From positions 124,001-188,000 of the forward strand of contig CAWJAM010000005.1 in assembly GCA_963840835.1 (NCBI GenBank): DNA of 64,000 nucleotides. The letters run 5' to 3'. The notes under the pieces are model-generated. The model was not told where the DNA came from. It ran no database searches and saw only the letters and a list, made by a program, of their open reading frames with translations. Positions 60,053 to 64,000 of the stretch are shown here, one piece after another; within the stretch, counting starts at the first letter, position 1; the number at the start of each line of letters is the position of its first letter. A program made the translations under genes and the position numbers. The stretch comes from Rubrobacter_D sp963840835. GTDB taxonomy: Bacteria > Actinomycetota > Rubrobacteria > Rubrobacterales > Rubrobacteraceae.

Positions 60053-60124
60053 GGGCGATTAGCTCAGCGGGAGAGCGCTGCCTTCACACGGCAGAGGTCG
60101 CTGGTTCGAACCCAGCATCGCCCA
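60053..60124 (+). tRNA. tRNA-Val(CAC)
   Basis: Acceptor GGGCGAT pairs with ATCGCCC, anticodon loop TTCACAC (anticodon CAC), T-arm GCTGGTTCGAACCCAGC, discriminator A, CCA not encoded. Confidence 0.96.
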
Positions 60125-60259
60125 CATTCTGAACACGTGCATTTGCAGGATAATCAGCGGCACGAGTGTAGCGAACTGGATCCATCCCGATGTCGTCTAC
60201 ACCAGCAGTACACTAACGCATCATTGCGGCCGCGAGCCTTCAAGAACTACGCGAAGGGC

Positions 60260-60763
60260 TCAAGCCACGGGCTGGTGCCTCTCCGCGATACCGACCAGGG
60301 TGTCGGAGATATCTTGCTTCTCCTCGGTGTGCCCCCGCTCGAAGCTCTTCAACACGACCGTTCCCTTCCTGTCGTTCCACCGGTCGACGAAGTAGGTTTC
60401 CCTGTACTTGCAGTGGGGACAGTTCGATGCGACCACGAAGGGATAGAGCTGGACCCAGCTTCCGTTCCCCAAGTCCATCACCAAGTCGCCTCGGGGCAGT
60501 GCCCTGGGGACGTGTAACTTCTCCTGCGGGAAACCCGGGCCGTCTCTCTCCAGGCGCAGGCACTTGAGCACGAAGTCATCGTTGCGCCGATCGACGTCGA
60601 AGTCCTGGACGAGGCGGATAGGGTACCGCGTGAAGAAAGACAGCGCATCCATGCAACGCTGCAACCTCTCCTGTGCTTCGTTGGAGGCGGCGACGACGTC
60701 CTCCTCCATCGTGGGTCCCCGGCCGTGGTGGAAGTCGTTGCGCGCCCTTATGAGTGCCGCCAT
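60260..60763 (-). CDS. C-terminal part of a frameshifted gene, HEPN-like and CxxC region
   Basis: A frame of at least 167 residues containing RARNDFHHGRGPTMEEDV (helical, HEPN-like), MDALSFFTRYPIRLVQDFDV and SNCPHCKYRETYFVDRWNDR (CxxC). Coding-type sequence continues upstream of the ATG (HLATSLSRRNVGSETKGFGA) in the same frame. This suggests it is the C-terminal part of the gene at 60808-62091, lost through one missing C in the CCCC run at 60826-60829. Whether it is translated on its own is doubtful. Function unknown. Confidence 0.65.
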   Translation of the reverse strand: MAALIRARNDFHHGRGPTMEEDVVAASNEAQERLQRCMDALSFFTRYPIRLVQDFDVDRRNDDFVLKCLRLERDGPGFPQEKLHVPRALPRGDLVMDLGNGSWVQLYPFVVASNCPHCKYRETYFVDRWNDRKGTVVLKSFERGHTEEKQDISDTLVGIAERHQPVA

Positions 60764-60807
60764 GTCGGCGCCGAAGCCCTTAGTCTCCGACCCGACGTTG
60801 CGCCTGC

Positions 60808-62091
60808 TCAGGCTCGTGGCCAGGTGGGGTCCTCGTAGCTACGGAACACCTTCGCGCACCTCTGGGCTATCAGCTTCCAGGCGCCGAAGGAGATGCCGCC
60901 CTGCCACGGCACCTTTAGGTCGAGCTGCGCCCTCCCGTAGTCCGCTTCGTCCAGTATCGACAACGAGACGGACCCGAGGAACGCGAGGATGTTCTCCGCG
61001 TGGCGCAGTTGCTCCCCGTACTTGTCCCTTGGGTCCCAGATGCCCCGCAGCAGCGACCAGCTGTAGGCAATGGGCAGCGGGTAGGTGTCGGCGATGCGTG
61101 TCGGCGACGGCGGGGGATCGACCAGGCTAGCGCCGCCGGCCCCGACACGTTTCTCGCGCGCCGCTGCTGCCGGCGCTTTGGGCGATGCTGACGGCACCAC
61201 CTCTGGTGCGTTTTCACCCAGCGCTTCGGTCGGCTCGGTCGGCTCGCCCTCAAAGGTCTCGGGCGTACCTCCGGCCGGCGCTTCAGTCAGCGTCTCGGGA
61301 GATGGCTTAGCGCCGCCCGCAGTCGCGGTGCCCGAGGAGTCGCTCGGCGCCCGCTGCTGAGTGGTTGCGACCGGGGGTGGTGTCGCGGCCCGCCGATCGT
61401 ACTGCGCTTCGAAGTTCCGGCGCAGCCGTGCGTCTTCTTCGCGCGCTTCGTGCACCCGCCTCTCGAGGCGCACGAGGTAGGCTTCTCGGACCGCGAAGGC
61501 GTGGACAACGGAGGCGATGCCGGTGACTACCATTAGTCCAATGAGGAACTGCTCTGCCCGAGTCCCCGAGGCCACAAAGGCGACGACGAAGATGGCGAAG
61601 TACACCAAGCCCCACGCGAGCCACCTGGCGCGCCTTGCCCTTAGCGCGATGTAGAAGAAGGCGATCCAGCTGAAGATGCCGAAGGTGAAAGTCCAGGCCA
61701 TCCACAGCGAGTGGCGCAGTTCCCAGCCCCTCCCGAAGGAAGTGAGGGACACGCCACTCCTCTCCCGCTTGATGAGGTCTAGCCGCAGCAGGTACTCCTT
61801 GCGTATCAGGAAGGCGTGGACGATCGATACGGCGCCTAGCAGCACGTTGAAGGTTAAAGTGGCGTTCGACCAGGCCTGCGACACGCTTACGGAGACGAGC
61901 GCGAAGAAGATGAGCGGCATGGCGTAAAGCACCGCCCACAACAACCACCTCGGATGGCGCGCCCTGATACCTATGTACGCGAAGGCGATCCAGCTGAAGA
62001 AACCGAGAGCGAATGTCCACAAGATCCACAAAGAGTGGCGCCGCTCCCACGCCCGACCCCTGGATGTAGAAATGCGTTTTCTTCTCAGCAC
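60808..62091 (-). CDS. Duplicated-helix membrane protein, N-terminal part of a frameshifted gene
   Basis: A 427-residue frame. Residues about 15-110 and 118-215 are two copies of one membrane module, each starting RHSLWI/M-WTF, then FSWIAF-YI and a YLLRL/YLVRL end. A Pro/Ala/Glu-rich linker (residues 240-320) leads to SWSLLRGIWDPRDKYGEQLR and AFLGSVSLSILDEADYGRAQ. The frame ends at SYEDPTWPRA, while a -1 shift continues DPHLATSLSRR into the next frame, for a total near 610 residues. Unknown function; the soluble C-terminal part may be the working end. Confidence 0.65.
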   Translation of the reverse strand: MLRRKRISTSRGRAWERRHSLWILWTFALGFFSWIAFAYIGIRARHPRWLLWAVLYAMPLIFFALVSVSVSQAWSNATLTFNVLLGAVSIVHAFLIRKEYLLRLDLIKRERSGVSLTSFGRGWELRHSLWMAWTFTFGIFSWIAFFYIALRARRARWLAWGLVYFAIFVVAFVASGTRAEQFLIGLMVVTGIASVVHAFAVREAYLVRLERRVHEAREEDARLRRNFEAQYDRRAATPPPVATTQQRAPSDSSGTATAGGAKPSPETLTEAPAGGTPETFEGEPTEPTEALGENAPEVVPSASPKAPAAAAREKRVGAGGASLVDPPPSPTRIADTYPLPIAYSWSLLRGIWDPRDKYGEQLRHAENILAFLGSVSLSILDEADYGRAQLDLKVPWQGGISFGAWKLIAQRCAKVFRSYEDPTWPRA

Positions 62092-62125
62092 CCGGATAAC
62101 CTCCGTACCGCTACCTAAACTGCTA

Positions 62126-62248
62126 TCAAAGATCTCCTCGTTGCCTTTTGGAGTTGAGGTTGTTCATCTCGTGGAGGTCCTGGGCCTGCCACCCGCATGC
62201 CTCCAATTGAAGGTCTATCTTCGCCCACACTCGTTCCTCAGGGTTCAT
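62126..62248 (-). pseudogene. HsdR-like N-terminal relic
   Basis: A 40-codon frame MNPEERVWAKIDLQLEACGW, then QAQDLHEMNN, resembles the first residues of type I restriction subunit R (PEx-Ax-xID-LL-AAGW-VQD). AAGAGGT lies 11 bases before the ATG. The rest of the gene is absent. The gap 62092-62468 otherwise holds only repeated leader sequences. Confidence 0.5.
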
Positions 62249-62357
62249 GACTTTTGTCTACCTCTTTCCTTAGCGGCTCTCTTGCCATGCTTCCCCCTCT
62301 TCTGTCGGTAGTCTGTTCTGGCCCCGAGTATGCACCATTGCCTAGCCGCGCTGAGGG

Positions 62358-62453
62358 CTATTCACCCAACGTCGTAGAGTTTGTGAACGTCGTAAGCGGG
62401 GCGGGACGTATACCCTTAGAGGGGCCGCGAACGCCGACCAGCGGAGACCGAGG
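62358..62453 (+). repeat. Duplicated upstream region, copy 1
   Basis: CTATTCACCC (62358-62367) and, 50 bases on, a 46-bp block starting GTATACCCTTAGAGGGG (62408-62453). The same block recurs at 62971-63016 with four mismatches, each time 13-16 bases before a start codon. Confidence 0.7.
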
Positions 62454-62468
62454 AGGGGAGCCTAGAGG

Positions 62469-62765
62469 ATGCCGTTCGACCGAAGACAAAGGCGGGTGGT
62501 GGTGGAGGTCCTCGTGGTGGCCTCGCTGATGCTGGCAACGCTCGGGTTGGGCTATCTGGTCCTGGCCGCCTCCCCCGAAGAAGACCGGCTGGTGACGAAG
62601 GGCATCCAGCAGATAGTGATCTGCGAAGGACCGCGTAAGAGCGGAGACATCTGGTACAAGATCACGGATGAGATACCGGGCGCCGAGAGCGGGGAGTGGG
62701 GCGTCGAGAAGGACGGAGACTGTAGAGTCATGCGCCACTACGCCGATACCGGACCGGCAGACTAG
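62469..62765 (+). CDS. Small membrane-anchored or exported protein
   Basis: A 98-residue protein: basic start, one membrane segment (VLVVASLMLATLGLGYLVLA), then a soluble tail with two cysteines (VICEGP and DGDCRVM). GGAGGGGAGCC lies upstream. Its upstream block is shared with the Wzz-like gene at 63,029, suggesting common control. No family recognised. Confidence 0.6.
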   Translation: MPFDRRQRRVVVEVLVVASLMLATLGLGYLVLAASPEEDRLVTKGIQQIVICEGPRKSGDIWYKITDEIPGAESGEWGVEKDGDCRVMRHYADTGPAD

Positions 62766-62820
62766 GAGTCTCAGGCCCCGCTAATGCCTCCCGCCACCGG
62801 ACCTGGGGCCTGAGACTCCT
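62764..62820 (+). terminator. Long perfect hairpin after the small gene
   Basis: AGGAGTCTCAGGCCCC and GGGGCCTGAGACTCCT, 16 pairs with a 25-base loop, beginning in the stop codon. No T-run. Confidence 0.6.
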
Positions 62821-63016
62821 ATTCACCCAACTTCGTAGAAGAGGCGTTCTCGGGGCGGGCTGATCGAGGCCAGGAAGCGGGTGCGACTGAATGAGGAGCG
62901 GGACGGCGTGTCAGGAGCGTCGTAGGTGCGCCGTCCCTCGTCTTAGTGAGTGTCTCCGCGGGGCTGCTCCGTATACCCTTAGAGGGGTCGCGAACGTCGG
63001 CTAGCGGAGACCGAGG
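62819..63016 (+). repeat. Duplicated upstream region, copy 2
   Basis: CTATTCACCC (62819-62828) and the GTATACCCTTAGAGGGG block (62971-63016), the second copy of the arrangement at 62358-62453. A third CTATTCACCC lies at 63894-63903. Confidence 0.7.
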
Positions 63017-63028
63017 GGAGGCCGGGGC

Positions 63029-63889
63029 ATGAAGATGCGTATGCTGCTGGGGGCGGTGGTGCTCGTCGCGATGGTCGTGACCGCTGTTTCTGCGACTAGG
63101 CCACCGACCTACGAGGCGTCCGCTCTGCTGATGGTGGGCCAGAAGGAACTAAGCGATGGGAAGATACCTCTCATCCCCCTCGCCCCCGCGCCCGAAACTC
63201 TCCAGCAGCTCACCCACACCATGGTGGTGGCGATCGAGAGCCGCCCCGTGGCCGAGGAGGCCATCAGGCGCCTGAGGCCTGAGCTGTCCCCGGACCAACT
63301 CCTGAACAACCTGACCGTAGAGCAGGTCGAGACCTCGCAGTTCATCCAACTGAGCTATGCGGATAGCGATCCGGGGAGGGCCGAAGAGGTCGTCAACACG
63401 GTCGGACAGGTGTCCTCCGAGCGCATCTCCAACACGAGCGCGGCCGCCACCAACATAAAGGCCACCGTCTACGAAAGGGCGATAACCCCCGCTTCCCCGG
63501 TAAGCCCCAAGCCCTGGAGAAACGGCGTCCTTACGCTGGTGGTGGGGCTGGTGCTCTGCGCGGGGCGCGCCCTTGCCCTGCCGGGCGTCGGCACAAGGGT
63601 CGCAGGCACACTCGGCGAACGGCCCTCCCGCCAAGGGGTCGGCCAAGCGGGGGTGCTCGGCAGGCGGCACAGGGACTACAGCATAGTCGAGCGCATCAAG
63701 GAGAAGAAGCTGCTTCGGGCGCTCGGGCGCCGCGGGAAGCTGACGGCGGTAGAGGCGGCGATAGTGACCTCGCTTTCGGTGGAGGAGGCCGATCGGATAC
63801 TCTCCGAGTTGGCGCATAATGGACACCTGAAGGTCACGGTTGAGCACGGCAAGCTGCTCTATTCGTTCTGGGAGCACGATGCTCCCTGA
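63029..63889 (+). CDS. Wzz-like membrane protein with C-terminal winged-helix domain
   Basis: A 286-residue protein. Residues 5-22 are a membrane segment (LLGAVVLVAMVVTAVSATRP), followed by a Wzz/chain-length-determinant-like periplasmic domain (PTYEASALLMVGQKE, SQFIQLSYADSDPGRAEEVV, VYERAITPASPVSPKPWRNG) and a second membrane segment (VLTLVVGLVLCAGRAL). Instead of a kinase or nothing, a basic linker leads to a winged helix (KLLRALGRRGKLTAVEAAIV, then LSVEEADRILSELAHNGHLK). It could link polysaccharide export to cytoplasmic regulation. GGGGAGG precedes the ATG. Confidence 0.78.
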   Translation: MKMRMLLGAVVLVAMVVTAVSATRPPTYEASALLMVGQKELSDGKIPLIPLAPAPETLQQLTHTMVVAIESRPVAEEAIRRLRPELSPDQLLNNLTVEQVETSQFIQLSYADSDPGRAEEVVNTVGQVSSERISNTSAAATNIKATVYERAITPASPVSPKPWRNGVLTLVVGLVLCAGRALALPGVGTRVAGTLGERPSRQGVGQAGVLGRRHRDYSIVERIKEKKLLRALGRRGKLTAVEAAIVTSLSVEEADRILSELAHNGHLKVTVEHGKLLYSFWEHDAP

Positions 63890-64000
63890 AGACCTATTCA
63901 CCCGAGTGCGTGGAAGGCTAATGGGACCACACCGAGCACAGCAGATTCCCTTTGGTGCGCTAACAGTCCCCGAGGCGTAGAATGTGCCTAGTATGGCTTA

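Larger units (their letters stand above)
55856..60092. mobile_element. Decayed integrative element in tRNA-Val(CAC)
   Basis: A 4.2-kb segment is bounded by a direct repeat of about 80 bp that includes the tRNA-Val promoter and 5' half. A broken tyrosine integrase gene lies at the right end, 120 bp from the intact tRNA. Cargo is a 7TM-type membrane protein, a DUF4870 protein, an unknown protein and a truncated small gene. The dispersed intergenic repeats of the rest of the window are absent inside. Confidence 0.65.

Overview
The window is high-GC DNA from an actinobacterium, most likely a Rubrobacter. The initiator tRNA has the C1·U72 mismatch seen in Actinobacteria. There is a class I lysyl-tRNA synthetase, a diadenylate cyclase (disA), and a cruF / lycopene elongase / crtD set for C50 carotenoids of the bacterioruberin type, as made by Rubrobacter. 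The assignment rests on gene content only; no species is proven.

Positions 1-24,100 are a housekeeping block almost entirely on the minus strand. Read in the direction of transcription it runs tilS-hpt-ftsH-folP-folK-coaX, then greA-lysS(class I), clpC, an inserted CoA-transferase / broken permease / serine hydrolase segment, radA-disA-ispD-ispF-gltX-cysS-rlmB-yacP, and tRNAs Thr-Tyr-Thr-Met-tuf. Much of this order is shared with Bacillus. Genes are tightly coupled, with 1-10 base overlaps. ispD has no canonical start codon.

Positions 24,100-36,700 carry envelope and stress genes (Asp23, GlxA-type regulator, CAP protein, YihY), an initiator tRNA, small zinc-ribbon and Nudix genes, an HD hydrolase, a flavin disulfide reductase, a likely selenoprotein with an in-frame UGA and a SECIS-like hairpin, ychF and sufU. 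Positions 36,800-44,400 hold an HTH/ClpN pair with twin operators, a minor-pilin operon, glyoxalase, a degenerate UbiB-like protein, an excalibur protein, a flavin reductase and a type IV pilin. Positions 44,900-48,000 hold the carotenoid cluster. Positions 48,000-55,750 hold an aminotransferase, GNAT, HAD, MFS exporter, receiver-only protein, long-form IspH and a roadblock protein.

Positions 55,817-60,124 look like a decayed integrative element in tRNA-Val(CAC). A promoter plus the tRNA 5' half is duplicated at both ends and a broken tyrosine integrase lies next to the intact tRNA. Beyond it are a frameshifted membrane gene, an HsdR-like relic and a Wzz-like protein with a winged-helix tail.

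Two features run through the window. Two related dispersed repeat families fill many intergenic gaps up to about 55 kb: hairpin arrays built on TTGTCAGCACG, and octamer arrays of A(C/T)TTCAGC. Two copies of the first share a conserved 78-bp core flanked by inverted arrays. Also, seven transcription-unit starts have a TAnnnT -10 box exactly six bases before the start codon, which predicts leaderless mRNAs.
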